Origin: Amycolatopsis regifaucium
GTDB lineage: Bacteria > Actinomycetota > Actinomycetes > Mycobacteriales > Pseudonocardiaceae
DNA length: 64,000 nucleotides
NCBI RefSeq assembly: GCF_001613935.1
Contig: NZ_LQCI01000052.1
Location: 147,651-211,650 of the forward strand
Direction: 5' to 3'
Part shown: one piece after another, positions 8,297 through 24,100 of the stretch
Numbering within the stretch: the stretch's first letter is position 1
Layout of the letters: every line of letters starts with the position of its first letter
The notes under the pieces: generated by a model
Databases searched by the model: none
Seen by the model: only the letters and a program-made list of their open reading frames with translations
What the model was told of the DNA's origin: nothing
Position numbers and translations under genes: made by a program

Positions 8297-8719
8297 ATGC
8301 AGAAATCGAAGTCGAAAATGAGCGGCGCGGTGAAATTCCGCAAGGTATTCGTGGGGGCGGCCATGGTGGCCGCGGCTTGCGGCGGCACCGTGCTCACGGC
8401 ACCGGCGGCTTCCGCACACGACGCGTCAGTGCCTGTGAACCATTGCGGGGTTTTCCCCCAGCTGGCATCGCAATGCGGCTATGGAGGCGTCACCAACAAC
8501 CACACCCGCGCCTACTCATGCGACACCTACAGCGACGGCATCGGCGTCCGCACCGAATTCACGCTCCGCAACGGCACGCCGGGGCACGTGGATGACGCGA
8601 ATGGCAGCGACAAGGGCTGCAGTGCCGTCATTTCGGGGTCATCGTCCAATCCGATCGTCTCTTTCCGCGTCTGCCAGAAATCGAACGTGTGGTTCTGCAC
8701 CCGCTGGAGTCCCGCGTGA
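8297..8719 (+). CDS. small secreted six-cysteine protein
   Basis: This 140-residue protein has a clear Sec signal peptide: basic N-terminus (MQKSKSKMSGAVKFRK), hydrophobic core (VFVGAAMVAAACGG) and cleavage after APAASA at residue 40. The mature part of about 100 residues contains six cysteines (HCG, QCG, SCD, GCS, VCQ, FCT), enough for three disulfides, and ends in FCTRWSPA. I do not recognise a family; it may be a small extracellular binding or inhibitor protein. AAGGA at 8286-8290 gives good spacing to ATG 8297, though GTG 8291 and ATG 8294 are in frame. Confidence 0.75.
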   Translation: MQKSKSKMSGAVKFRKVFVGAAMVAAACGGTVLTAPAASAHDASVPVNHCGVFPQLASQCGYGGVTNNHTRAYSCDTYSDGIGVRTEFTLRNGTPGHVDDANGSDKGCSAVISGSSSNPIVSFRVCQKSNVWFCTRWSPA

Positions 8720-9084
8720 GCCTTGTTTCCAGTGAGGGGTAAGTCAACTTTGACGTGATCGGCTCCTTGCCGTGAAGGTCCCCTTGCTTACCCTGAAGGT
8801 AGTGAACGAGGCCTTCGCTACTTGGTTGCAGTCCCCGGTGAGACGCGGCGCGTCCTTGACTGTCCACAAGGGACATTGTTAGGCAACTCTGTGTCCGATT
8901 CATGCCTTCGTGTGCGGTTTTGAGCGGGGTCGTGAGTGCTGATTAGGGTTAGAACCCCACTTGGCACTCACGACCCCTGTCGAAACCGGGCAGACCCAAA
9001 GCGGGCACCGCGATGTCGAATCGTGTTCTTGTGGACATTCGAGCAGGCGCAGGTCGTTGACACTCGGCCCCGGCGACGCCCGGG
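8720..9084. other. intergenic region with repeat-like sequence
   Basis: No coding sequence is evident here. The stretch 8770-8825 (GTGAAGGTCCCCTTGC, then CTGAAGGTAGTGAACG) looks like remnants of short dispersed imperfect palindromes that I recall as common in Amycolatopsis intergenic DNA. The strong hairpin at 8926-8977 lies within it. The region separates two converging transcripts. Confidence 0.45.
8926..8977. terminator. 13-bp perfect hairpin ending the NRPS-PKS operon
   Basis: GGGGTCGTGAGTG at 8926-8938 is exactly complementary to CACTCACGACCCC at 8965-8977, with a 26-base loop. It lies about 107 bases past the last gene of the 24-kb minus-strand operon and past the end of the plus-strand secreted-protein gene, so it can act on both. 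Its GTGAGTG/CACTCAC core recurs in the hairpin at 21074-21117. Confidence 0.65.
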
Positions 9085-10026
9085 TCACGTCATCGCGACC
9101 AGGGTCCGCCGCTTGCCCGTGAACGGCTCGCGTCCGTGGGCCATCAGCATGTTGTTGATCACCATGATGTCGCCCGGCTGCCACGGGAACGCGTAGCTGA
9201 CCTCGTCGTAGGTCGCCTTGATCGTGGCCAGGTCCGCCCGCGGGATCGGCGAGCCGTCGGCGAAGTACGCGTTGCGGGGCAGGTCTTCCTCGGGGTACAG
9301 CTCCAGCAGCGCCTCGCTGACCTCCTCCCCCAGGCTCGACACGTGGAACAGGTTGGCTTGGTTGAACCACACCGTCGCGCGGGTGTGCGGTTCCTCGACG
9401 AAAGACGGCCGCACGTGCCGGGTGCGCAGGCCCTCGTCGGTCCATTCGTAGGTCTGCCCGTTGCCGGTGCAGTAGTCCTCGACCACCTGGCGGTCGCCGG
9501 TCTGGAACGCCTCCTGCCAGGTCAGCCCGAGGCCCTCACGGAATGCCCGCGTGTAGGTGACGCCGCCCGCGAACCGCTCGCGCAGGTCGGCCGGCAGCAG
9601 GCGGTACATCGCGCGGCTGTCGGCGATCGGTGTGGCGCCGCCGGTTTCGGCCGCCGTGTCGCACAGGAAGAACAAACGGTCCGGCCAGTGCGCCGAGTAC
9701 GAGTTCTCGTTGTGCATCGGGATCGACTCGGCAGGCGGGTACTCCGTCGAGGTGTAGATGTTGCCCGAAACCGCCGACCGCGGTGTCGATCGTTCCGTGT
9801 AGGTCAGCAGCGAGCCGCCGATCTCCTCGGTGACTTCGTTGAACAGTGTCAGGTCGGCGGGCATCCCGCGCAGCAGGATCGCGCCGTGCTCGCGCAGCCG
9901 GTCCTGCAGGACTTCGCGGTGCGCGCGCACCCAGTCCAGGCCCGTGGCCGCGTACGTGGTGATCTTCGTGTGTTCGTTGCCCTCCACGTCGTGGGCGCTG
10001 TCGAGGTTCGCCGCGAGTTCGGTCAT
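9085..10026 (-). CDS. TauD/SyrP-like Fe(II)/2-oxoglutarate dioxygenase
   Basis: This 313-residue dioxygenase has the SyrP/TauD pattern: metal ligands His105 and Glu107 in MHNENSY, a distal His297 in MAHGREPF and a 2-oxoglutarate-binding Arg at 306/307. The segments WPDRLFFLCDTAAETGGATP and DSRAMYRLLP are typical of the SyrP subgroup, which beta-hydroxylates amino acids, often on a carrier protein. It ends the operon, with its ATG overlapping the stop of the preceding ATP-grasp gene (ATGA). The Asn code of the neighbouring NRPS suggests hydroxylation of Asn, as AsnO does in CDA biosynthesis, but Ser or another residue is possible. Confidence 0.87.
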   Translation of the reverse strand: MTELAANLDSAHDVEGNEHTKITTYAATGLDWVRAHREVLQDRLREHGAILLRGMPADLTLFNEVTEEIGGSLLTYTERSTPRSAVSGNIYTSTEYPPAESIPMHNENSYSAHWPDRLFFLCDTAAETGGATPIADSRAMYRLLPADLRERFAGGVTYTRAFREGLGLTWQEAFQTGDRQVVEDYCTGNGQTYEWTDEGLRTRHVRPSFVEEPHTRATVWFNQANLFHVSSLGEEVSEALLELYPEEDLPRNAYFADGSPIPRADLATIKATYDEVSYAFPWQPGDIMVINNMLMAHGREPFTGKRRTLVAMT

Positions 10027-11300
10027 GACTCCTCCAGTTCGAATCGGATCAGCTTGGCGGCCTCGGCGTGCAGCGCGGCGAGGTCTTCGGTGTCGCCGAA
10101 CCCCGCGGCGAGCACGTTCACCGCGTAGATCTCCTGGTCGTCGGTGAGCAGCTGCCCCGGGCGCACGATGGTGACGACCTCCAGGACCTCGGGCAGGTCG
10201 GCGACCTCGTCGGTGCCCTCGACGCGGACCAGCCGCCCGGAGCCCTCGGCGTAGAAGATCAGGTAGCCCACCGGCACCGGCAGGCCCGCACCTCGCGCGG
10301 GCGGTGGCGTGCCCAGTGCCAGCGACACGGCCTCGGCGATGACGTCGATGCCGGTCGCCAGCTTCAGCAGCACCGGCTGGGCGCCCCCCGCGGGGCGGCC
10401 CGCGTTCACCTCGACGATCGTCGGGCCCAGCTCGGCGTCGTCGATCAGCTCCAGATGAGCGCAGGTGTTGTCCAGGCCCAGCGCGAGCACGGCGGCCGTG
10501 GCGGCCGAGAACAGCCGCTGACTGTCCTCTTCGGACAGGTCGACCGGTGGGCAGACCATGCCCAGTTCGAACTTGCGCTCGTCGATCAGCGACTTCTCCA
10601 CCACGGCCACCGGCTCCGCGACACCGTCGCGCACCAGGACGTCGACCGCGTACTCCGGCCCGCGCAGCAGGCCTTCCACGAGGAACACCTTCGTCGGGTC
10701 GATCGGCGCCGGTCCGCCACCGATGAAGCGGTGGTATCTGGCGTCCTCCGACAGCGGCAACCGCTCGGACAGCAGCCGGTACGCCGCCGCCAGTTCGTCC
10801 ACAGTGGACACCGTCCGTACCAGATTGCTCGCCGCGCCGTTCACCGGCTTGACGATCGCCGGGAGCCCGACCGCCGAAGCCACCGACGCCGCCTCGGCAG
10901 CCGACGAGATCAGCGCGCAGCGCGGCCCCGGCAACCCGGCCGCGGCCAGCGTCCGCCGGACCGCGAACTTGTTGTGTGTCACGGTGAACACCGACGCCGG
11001 GCAGCGCGCGACACCGAGCAGCTCGGCCGCACGGGCGACCTTCGCGATGATCCCTTCGGCGGCGGTCACCACCCCGGCCGGACGGGCGTCCCGCGCCCGG
11101 ATGGCCTCGGCGACGGCTTCGGCGTCACGGACGTCGTCGACAACGACGAAACCGTCCACGAGTTCCGTGAGCTGTGCCTGCTCGGCCGGTTCCAGGGGCT
11201 GGGTGACCAGTTCGGCCCGCAGGCCGGTCGCGTGCACGGCGGCCACGACGTCGGCGATCCACTGTCCGGCGGTCTCCCGGACCACGAACGCGGTGCTCAC
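10023..11300 (-). CDS. ATP-grasp carboxylate-amine ligase, second copy
   Basis: This 425-residue ATP-grasp ligase is a close paralogue of the gene just upstream (11297-12568). Landmarks are ELLGVARCPASVF, the lysine strand GLPAIVKPVNGAASNLVR, the acidic strand VFLVEGLLRGPEYAVDV and the metal-binding segment GPTIVEVNAGRPAGG. Enzymes of this kind, including BacD-like amino acid ligases, form amide or peptide bonds through acyl phosphates. GTG 11300 overlaps the upstream stop (GTGA), and its own stop overlaps the dioxygenase start. Compared with its twin it has a six-residue-scale insertion (FIGGGPAPIDP). It probably adds or caps a residue on the NRPS product. Confidence 0.85.
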   Translation of the reverse strand: MSTAFVVRETAGQWIADVVAAVHATGLRAELVTQPLEPAEQAQLTELVDGFVVVDDVRDAEAVAEAIRARDARPAGVVTAAEGIIAKVARAAELLGVARCPASVFTVTHNKFAVRRTLAAAGLPGPRCALISSAAEAASVASAVGLPAIVKPVNGAASNLVRTVSTVDELAAAYRLLSERLPLSEDARYHRFIGGGPAPIDPTKVFLVEGLLRGPEYAVDVLVRDGVAEPVAVVEKSLIDERKFELGMVCPPVDLSEEDSQRLFSAATAAVLALGLDNTCAHLELIDDAELGPTIVEVNAGRPAGGAQPVLLKLATGIDVIAEAVSLALGTPPPARGAGLPVPVGYLIFYAEGSGRLVRVEGTDEVADLPEVLEVVTIVRPGQLLTDDQEIYAVNVLAAGFGDTEDLAALHAEAAKLIRFELEES

Positions 11301-12564
11301 ACGTCCTCCAGTTCCAGACGGACGAGTTTGCTCGCCTCCGCGTGCAGGGCGGCGAGGTCGTCGTGATCGGCGAACCCGGCCACGACGAGGTTGACCGCGT
11401 AGATCTCCTGTTCGTCGGTGAGCACCTGTCCCGGCGAGACGGTGGTGACGACGTCGATCACCTCGGGCAGCTCGGCGATCTCGTCGAGTCCGCCGATGCC
11501 GGTCAACCGGCCCGAACCGGCCGCGTAGAGGATCAGCATGCCCAGTGGGATCGGCAGTTTCGCGGGTTCCCGCACCGGCGGCGGAGCGCCCACCGCGAGT
11601 GCCGCCAGCTCGGCGAACACGTCGATGCCGGTGCGCAGCTTCGCCAGCAGCGGCATGATCGACCCGGCGGGCCTGCCCGCGTTGACCTCGACGATCGTCG
11701 GACCGCGGTCGACGTCGTCGATCAGCTCGACGTGGGCGCAGGTGTTGTCGAGTCCCAGCGCGCGGACAGCGGCGACCGCGGCCGCGGTGACCAGCTCGGC
11801 CCGGTCGGCGGTGAGCCCGGCGGGCGGGCACGACAGGGCCAGCTCGAACTTCCGCTCGTCGATCAGGGGCTTGTCGAGGATCTCGACCGGCTCGGCCACG
11901 CCATCGCGGACCAGCACGTCCACCGCGTACTCCGGACCAGACAGGAATCCTTCGACGAGGAACGTCTTCGACGGGTCCAATGTCCCCAGTGGACGATGGT
12001 AGCGCGGATCCGCGGACTCGGGCAGCCGCGCGGCCAGCAGTTCGTACGCCGCCGCCAGTTCGTCCACAGTAGACACAGAGCGGACGAGGTTGCTGCCCGC
12101 GCCGTTGACCGGCTTGACGATCGCCGGGAGCCCGACCGCCGAAGCCACCGACGCCGCCTCGGCAGGCGACGAGATCAAGGCATACGCGGGTCCGGGCAGC
12201 CCGGCCGCGGCGAGCGTCTCCCGGACCGCGAACTTGTTCGCGCACAAGGCGAACACCGACGCCGGGCAGCGCGCCACCCCGAGTAGCTCCGCGGCGAGGG
12301 CGGTGCTCGCGATGGCGCCGTCCGAGCCGGTGAAGATCCCGGCCAACGCGCCGCCGTCGATCTCCCGGACCTTCGCCGCGACGGCTTCCGGGTCGTGGAC
12401 GTCGTCGAGCGCGACGACGTCGTCCACCACCCCGGCCAGCGCGGCCCGCTCGGCCGCGTCCATCGGCGGGGCGAGCAGCACCACACGGTGCCCGGCCGCC
12501 CGCAGTGTCGGCGCGACCTCGCCGATCCAGTGCCCGCGGGCCTCCCTGACCAGCACTGCCGTAC

Positions 12565-12568
<4 letters not shown>
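11297..12568 (-). CDS. ATP-grasp carboxylate-amine ligase, first copy
   Basis: This 423-residue ATP-grasp ligase begins MSTAVLVREARGHWIGEV. Its features are the lysine strand GLPAIVKPVNGAGSNLVR, TFLVEGFLSGPEYAVDVLV and the catalytic segment GPTIVEVNAGRPAGS. It starts inside the stop of the NRPS-MFS gene (ATGA) and runs straight into its paralogue (GTGA), so both are part of the biosynthetic operon. Two ligases suggest two ATP-driven couplings, or a heteromeric enzyme, outside the assembly line. The shared DNA (58 identical bases at 12108-12165 and 10843-10900) points to recent duplication or gene conversion. Confidence 0.86.
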
Positions 12569-17993
<5,425 letters not shown>

Positions 17994-17997
<4 letters not shown>

Positions 17998-20900
17998 GAG
18001 TGCTCGCCTTCGGCCAGCTGGCGCTGGACCTCTTCGTCGCTGAGCTGGTCGAGGTCTGCCTCGAGCCGCCGCTCGATCTCGGCGGCGAGCCCGGCGATGG
18101 TCGTGAGAGTGAACAGCCCCCGCACCGGGATGTCGACCTCGATCTGCTTGCGGAGCCGGGCCATCGCGCGGATCGCCAGCAGCGAGTTGCCGCCACGGGC
18201 GAAGAAGTCGTCGTGCACGCCGAGGTCATCGACGCCCAGCAGCTCACCGAGCACCTCGGCGACGAGTTCTTCGGCGGCGGTCCGGGGTGCGACGTAGGCC
18301 GTCGCCTCGCCGGGTTCGGGATCCGGCAGCGCGGCCCGGTCGAGCTTGCCGCTGGCCGCCATCGGCAGCGCGTCGAGCGTGACGAACCGGGTCGGCACCA
18401 GGTAGTCCGGCAACGTCTTCCGCAGGGCCTCGGCCGCCCGCTCGGTGCTGCCGACGACATAGCCGACGAGCGTGTCTCCGCGCACCGCCACGGCCGCGTC
18501 CCGGACCTCCGGCAGCTCGCGCAGCGCCGCTTCGACCTCGCCGGGCTCGATGCGGTAGCCGCGCAGCTTCACCTGCTCGTCGACGCGGCCGAGGTAGTCG
18601 AGCGTGCCGTCACGGCGCCGGCGGACGAGGTCGCCCGTGGCGTACATCCGGCCGAAGGGGCCCTCGGTGAACTTCCCGGCGGTCTGGTCCGGCAACCCGA
18701 GGTAGCCGCGAGCGAGCTGCGGCCCGGTGACATACAGCTCACCGGGGACGCCCGGCGGCACCGGCTGCCGCCGCTCGTCGAGGACGTACACGCGAGTGCC
18801 GGGCACCGGACGGCCGATCGGGACGGGTCCGGACGCCGGCTGGTCCCCTGGTTCGATCCGGTGGACGACGCAGCCGACCGTGGCCTCGGTCGGGCCGTAT
18901 TCGTTGACCACGAGTGTGCCGGGGTGCCGCTCCCGCCACGGCTGGACGGCCTCGGCGGTCAGGGCTTCGCCACCGAGCACCAGCTCACCCGTCGGGAACA
19001 GCTCCTCGGCGAGGACGGCGAGGTGCGTCGGGGTCGCCTTCACGAACGTCGGGCGGCCACCATCGACCACCGCGCCCCCGGCGGTCAGGGTGCCGAGCAG
19101 CGTCGTCACGGTGAGGTCGAACGACGGCGACGTGTGCAGCAACGCGCTTCCGGCCAGACCGGGGTACGCCTCACGCGCCCACGCCAGGTACGTGTCGACG
19201 GCCCGGTGCTCGACCTCGACGCCCTTCGGCCGTCCGGTCGAGCCCGACGTATAGATCACGTAGGCGACGTCGCCCGGCCCTGCCGCCGGTTCGGCGTTTT
19301 CGGTGGCCGCGGCGGACCACTCGCCCGGGTCGTCGAGGGCCAGCGTCTTGGTGTCCAGTGTGGACTGCCCGGTGACCAGTACGAACGGGACCCCGGCGTC
19401 GGCGAGGATCAGCGCCTGCCGGGGTGCCGGGTTGGCCGGGTCGAGCGGGACGTAGGCCGCGCCGCTCTTCAGCACCCCGAGCACGCCGGTCAGCAGATCC
19501 GCCGAGTTCGGCACGCATACGCCGACAACGGTGCCGGGACCGGCGCCCAGCTCGCGCAACCGGTGTGCGACCCGGTTGGCCCGCGCGTTCAACTCCGCGT
19601 ACGTCAGGCGAATCCCGCCGAAGTCGACGGCGGGCGCGTCCGGTGTCCGCCGGACCTGGGCCTCGAACCTGGCATGCACCGGCATAGTGTCCGAAGTGGA
19701 CACCGTGGCTGCCGTATTCCACTCGGTCAGGACCAGTTCTCGCTCGACGTCCGACAGCAACGGCAGGTCAGCGATCGACCGGGCGGGTTCGGCCAGCGCC
19801 GCGGTCAACAGCCGCAGATACCGCTCGGCCATCGCTTCGGCGGTCTCGCGGTCGAACAGGTCGGTACGGTAGACGAGCCTGCCGTCCACGGCGGTCAGGT
19901 CGATCGCGATGTCGTCCTTCGCGGTGGCCGAGCGGATCGGCTCCAGCCCCGAATCGGGCAGGAAGTTGAACCCGAGCTGATACAGCGTCTGCACGCCGGG
20001 GTCCCGCTCGGCCCCGACCGCCTCCGCGACCGCCTGGAACGGCACCTGGCTGTGGTCGATCGCCTCCAGCAGCGTGGTTCGGACCCGGCCGACCAGCTCG
20101 GTGAAGGCGGGCGCGCCCGAGCAGTCGACGCGGACGGCCATCTGGTTGACGAACATGCCGATGAGGTCGGCCAGCTCGGGCAGGTCGCGACCGGCGACCG
20201 GAACGCCGACGACGACGTCGTCCACTCGGGACAGTCGCGAAAGGAGTGCCGCGTAACCGGCCAGCAGCACCATGAACGGCGACGCCGAAAGCTCCCGGCC
20301 CAGCTCGCCGACCCGGTCGATCAGTCCGTCCGGGAGGGGGAAGTCCACCTGGTCACCGGCGAACGTCAGCTCCGCCGGACGCGGCCGGTCGGTGGGCAGG
20401 CCGTGCACCGGCGGGAGACCGGCGAGCCGCGTTCGCCAGTAGTCCAGCTGCGCGCCGGCCGTTTCGAGCTGCCCGCGCTGCCAGGCCGAGTAGTCCGGGT
20501 ACTGGATGGCCAGCTCGGGCAGCTTCGGCTCGCGGCCTTCGAACACGGCGTCGCACGCCTCACCCAGCTCGGCGCCCAGCACCAGCACCGAGCCGGCGTC
20601 GAACACGGTGTGGTGCACGACGAACGTGAGCACCCACTCGTCGTCGGCCATCCGGCACACCTGTGCCCGCCACGGCGGCGGCGAGTCGAGCGGGATGGCC
20701 TCGCGCGACACACCACCGGCGAGTTCGGCGAGCCGGGCTTCACGGGCGTCGGCGGGCAGGTCACGCAGGTCGTGCACCTCGGGCTCGATCGGCACCTCGG
20801 CGTGCACCACCTGCATGAGCGCGCCGCCGTCCATGCGGAACGACGTGCGCAACGCCTCGTGCCGTCCGACGATGACGCCGAGCGCGGCGCGCCACTGCTC

Positions 20901-21035
20901 GGCGGTCAGCGGGCGGTCCAGCCGGGCGCGGCAGTGCAGGTTGTACACCGGGGACGCCGGGTCGAGCTGGCCCGACAGCCAGATCCGCTCCTGGCCGAAC
21001 GAGGCCGGGAACGTCCATTCCTTCGTGTCGCTCAT
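17994..21035 (-). CDS. NRPS module C-A(Asn)-PCP
   Basis: This 1013-residue elongation module has a condensation domain (about 1-430) with motif HHTVFDA near 141, where the usual final Gly is Ala. Its adenylation domain (about 450-880) has YTSGSTG near 596 and a hand-read code DLTKVGEVGK, which matches known asparagine codes. The carrier has GGNSLLA (Ser near 947). It follows the PKS gene and should condense the polyketide-extended chain with Asn. A C-terminal acidic tail (LDQLSDEEVQRQLAEGEHS) may be a docking segment for the next protein. It is the first gene after the 91-base gap holding the hairpin, and overlaps the next gene by four bases. Confidence 0.92.
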
Positions 21036-21073
21036 GATTTCCTGTTCTCAGTCTCTGTGGCGGCTGCCGGGAG

Positions 21074-21117
21074 TCGTGCGTGTTTTGGGTCGTCAGAACG
21101 ACCCAAAACACTCACGA
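21074..21117. repeat. palindromic hairpin inside the biosynthetic operon
   Basis: GTGTTTTGGGTCGT (21080-21093) pairs with ACGACCCAAAACAC (21098-21111) around the loop CAGA. After one mismatch the stem continues for five more pairs (TCGTG with CACGA). It fills the only sizeable gap in the operon, between the PKS stop at 21127 and the NRPS start at 21035. It could attenuate transcription or protect mRNA ends. It shares the GTGAGTG/CACTCAC-type ends with the hairpin at 8926-8977 and looks like a dispersed palindromic element. Confidence 0.65.
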
Positions 21118-21126
21118 GTCACCGCT

Positions 21127-24100
21127 TCAGCGCTCGAGCTTGGGGATGGTGGTCCGGGCGGCTTCGGCCGGCGCCTCGGCCTTGTCGGCGCGCAGCTCCT
21201 CGATCCGCTCGACCAGCGTGGCCACTGTGGACGCTTCGAACAGCGTCTTCATCGCCAGCCGCGTGCCGGTGGCCTTGCGCACCTGGGCGATGAGCTGGAT
21301 GGCGACCAGCGAGTTGCCGCCGAGGGCGAAGAAGTCGTCGTGCACGCCGATCTTCTCCACCCCGAGCAGCTCGGTCCACTGGCGGGCGATCTCGGCCTCC
21401 AGGTCGGTGCGCGGGGCGACGTAGTCGTCCTCCGACACCTTCACCGGCGCTTCCCCGGGTTCGTCCAGCTCCTCGGCACTGACGCGGCGTTCGATCAGCT
21501 CCCGCACCGGCAGGGTGGTGATCACCACCTGCCCGCCGAGTCCGGGTGCCAGCGCCCGGACGAACGCCTCGGCGCCGTCCACCGGCCGGATCCCGGTCGA
21601 CGTCTTGTCCACAGTGGACACAGTGGACACGGTGGACGCCGAGGTCAGGCCGCCGCCGACGGCGTCCTGATCGACCTGGCGCAGCACGAAGTCCTCGATC
21701 GCGACCAGGACGCGGCCGGTCTCGTCGCACAGCGACAGGTCGGCCGCCACCACCTGGTCACCGCCGGAGTCGCGGTAGCGCAGGTGGCTGCGGAAACTCG
21801 CCGGGAGCGCGTCGTGCACGACGATCCGGCCGTAGCTCATCGGCAGATAGGTGCCGCTCCCCCGGCCGCGGCCGAACGCGGTCGCGATGTCCAGCAGCGC
21901 CGGATGCAGCCCCCACGCCCCGATGTCATCCGCCGCCGCCTCGGGCGCCGTGATCGTCGCCAGCTCTTCCTGTGCGCCGATGCGATGTTCGCGCAGTGCC
22001 GCCCACCGCGGGCCGAAGGTCACCATGCTGGTGCGGCCGGTGCCGAAGCCGTGCCCGTCGTCGATCGGCTCGGTCCGCCCGGTCACCGCCTCGATGTCCA
22101 CGGTGGACGTCGTCCCGGCCGCGACCCACCCGGCGGATCCACGCACGTGGGTCCGGCTCGCGCCGGCGATGTGGCTGGTCACGGTGAAGTCGTCGCCGTC
22201 GAACTCCACGCGGTACTCCGCGGTGGAACCGTCCGGGACACCGAACGGCTCCAGGAACGCGACATCCCGCAACTCGACGACGTGCCCGTCACCGGGCTTC
22301 GGCAGTGCCGCGGCCACCGCCGCGCGGACGGTCTCCAGATGTCCCGTGCCCGGTACCACCGGCACCCCGGCGATACGGTGCTCGTCGAGCAGCCAGTGCG
22401 TGGCCGCCGAGACGAGCCCGTGCGCGCCGTCCTCGGTGCGGGTGGTGAGCACGGGGTGCTCGACCGGGCCGAGCGACCGCGACCGGGCGGCACGGATCGT
22501 GGTCGGCGCGGCCACCTCGGCCGCCATGCCGACCTCGTCCCAGCCACCCCAGGCGTGCGAGACCAGCCGCGCCCGCCAGCCGTGGCCGCCCCGCGCGTAG
22601 GCGTCGAGGAAGTTGTTGGCGGCGCAGTAATCGACCTGCCCGATACCGCCGATCACCGCGGTGATCGACGAGCACAGCGCGACGAAGTCCATCGGCAGGT
22701 CGGCGAACGCCTCGGCCAGAGCCAGCGTCCCGGCGATCTTCGGGACCAGCACGGCCTCGGCCGCGGCCCGCTCCTTCACCTCGGCGACACCGCCGCCGGG
22801 CATTCCGGCGGCGTGCACGATCCCGTCGAGACCGCCGAACTCGCGCTCGGCCAGCTCACGCACCTCGCGCAGGCGCGCCGCGTCGGTGACGTCGGCGGCG
22901 ACGACGTGCACCACCGCGCCCGCGGCCTCCATCCGCCGCACGGCGAGCATCGTGCGCCCGGCGCGGTCGGTGCCGCCGTGCGCGGCGAGGTGCGCGTCCC
23001 ATTCCGCTCGCGGCGGCAGCCCGGTGCGGGCGAGCAGCACGAGCTTCGCCCGCACGCGCCGGGCGAGGTCCTCGGCGAGCGTGATGCCGATACCGCCGGT
23101 CCCGCCCGTGATCAAATACCGGCCGCCGTCTCGCAGCACCGGCTCGGCGGCCGGGGGCAGCTCGATCTGGGTGTGCTCCAGTACCCAGCGACGCCCGGCC
23201 CGCAGCGCGACCTCGGCCGCCGCGTCGGCCGGTCGGAACAGCTCGGCGACGGCGTCTTGCGGACGGTCGACGTCGATCCGGCGCACCACCGTGCCCGCGA
23301 CCTCCAGCGGCACCACCCGGGCGATACCGGCGAGGGTCGCGTGCTCGGGGCGGGTCAGGTCGGTGCCGGTGACGTCGGCGGTGCCGGTGCTCAGCACGTC
23401 GATCCGCACCGGCTCTCCCCAGGCCTGGACGAGGTTGAGCAGGCTGAAGAACCCGAGGTCCTGTGCGGCCATGCCGCGCTCGTCCCCGGCCAGTGTCCAG
23501 GCGTGGACGACCCGCTCGGGCCGGGTGGGCAGCGCGGCCACGAGCGCGTCGTAGTCCTCGCGCACCCCGGGCCGGACGGTGAACCCGGTCTCCGTCGCGG
23601 CGAACCCCTCACCGGGACGCACTTCGGTGACCGTCACATCCGCGTCGCGCAGCAGTCCGGGCAGGACGTCGTCGGCGGCGAAGACGAGCGCGTGCGCGAA
23701 GGGCTCGCGTCTCAGATCCGGTTCCGCCTGCCGCCACACCGGGACCGCGAACCACTCGGAAAGGGGCAGCGGACCACTCCGCCGCGCGGGCTGGGTGGCC
23801 GTGACCGGATCCGGGTCGACCCAGTACCGCTTGCGCGCGTACGGGTAGCCGGGCAGTGGTACCCGGTGGCCGGGCGCGCCGAACATCCGCGTCTGGAGGG
23901 CAACCCCGTTCGTCCACAAGAGACCGGCCGCGCCATACAGCGTTTCGACGTCGCCGATGCGCTCGGTACGGCCCGGCAGGCTCGGCTGCGGCGCGGGCAT
24001 CCCCTTCGGGACCTGTCCGCGAGCCAGCCCGGACAGCTGATGTCCCGGTCCGCATTCGACGAGCGCCCAGCGGCCGCCGCGCGCGAACAGATTCTTGACA

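Noticed and set aside
8740-8900. Possible small gene in the repeat-like region
   Set aside because: Short antisense-type frame with no ribosome site; the sequence looks like decayed palindromes.
18000-21293. Long plus-strand frame opposite the Asn module
   Set aside because: Antisense shadow without domain motifs.
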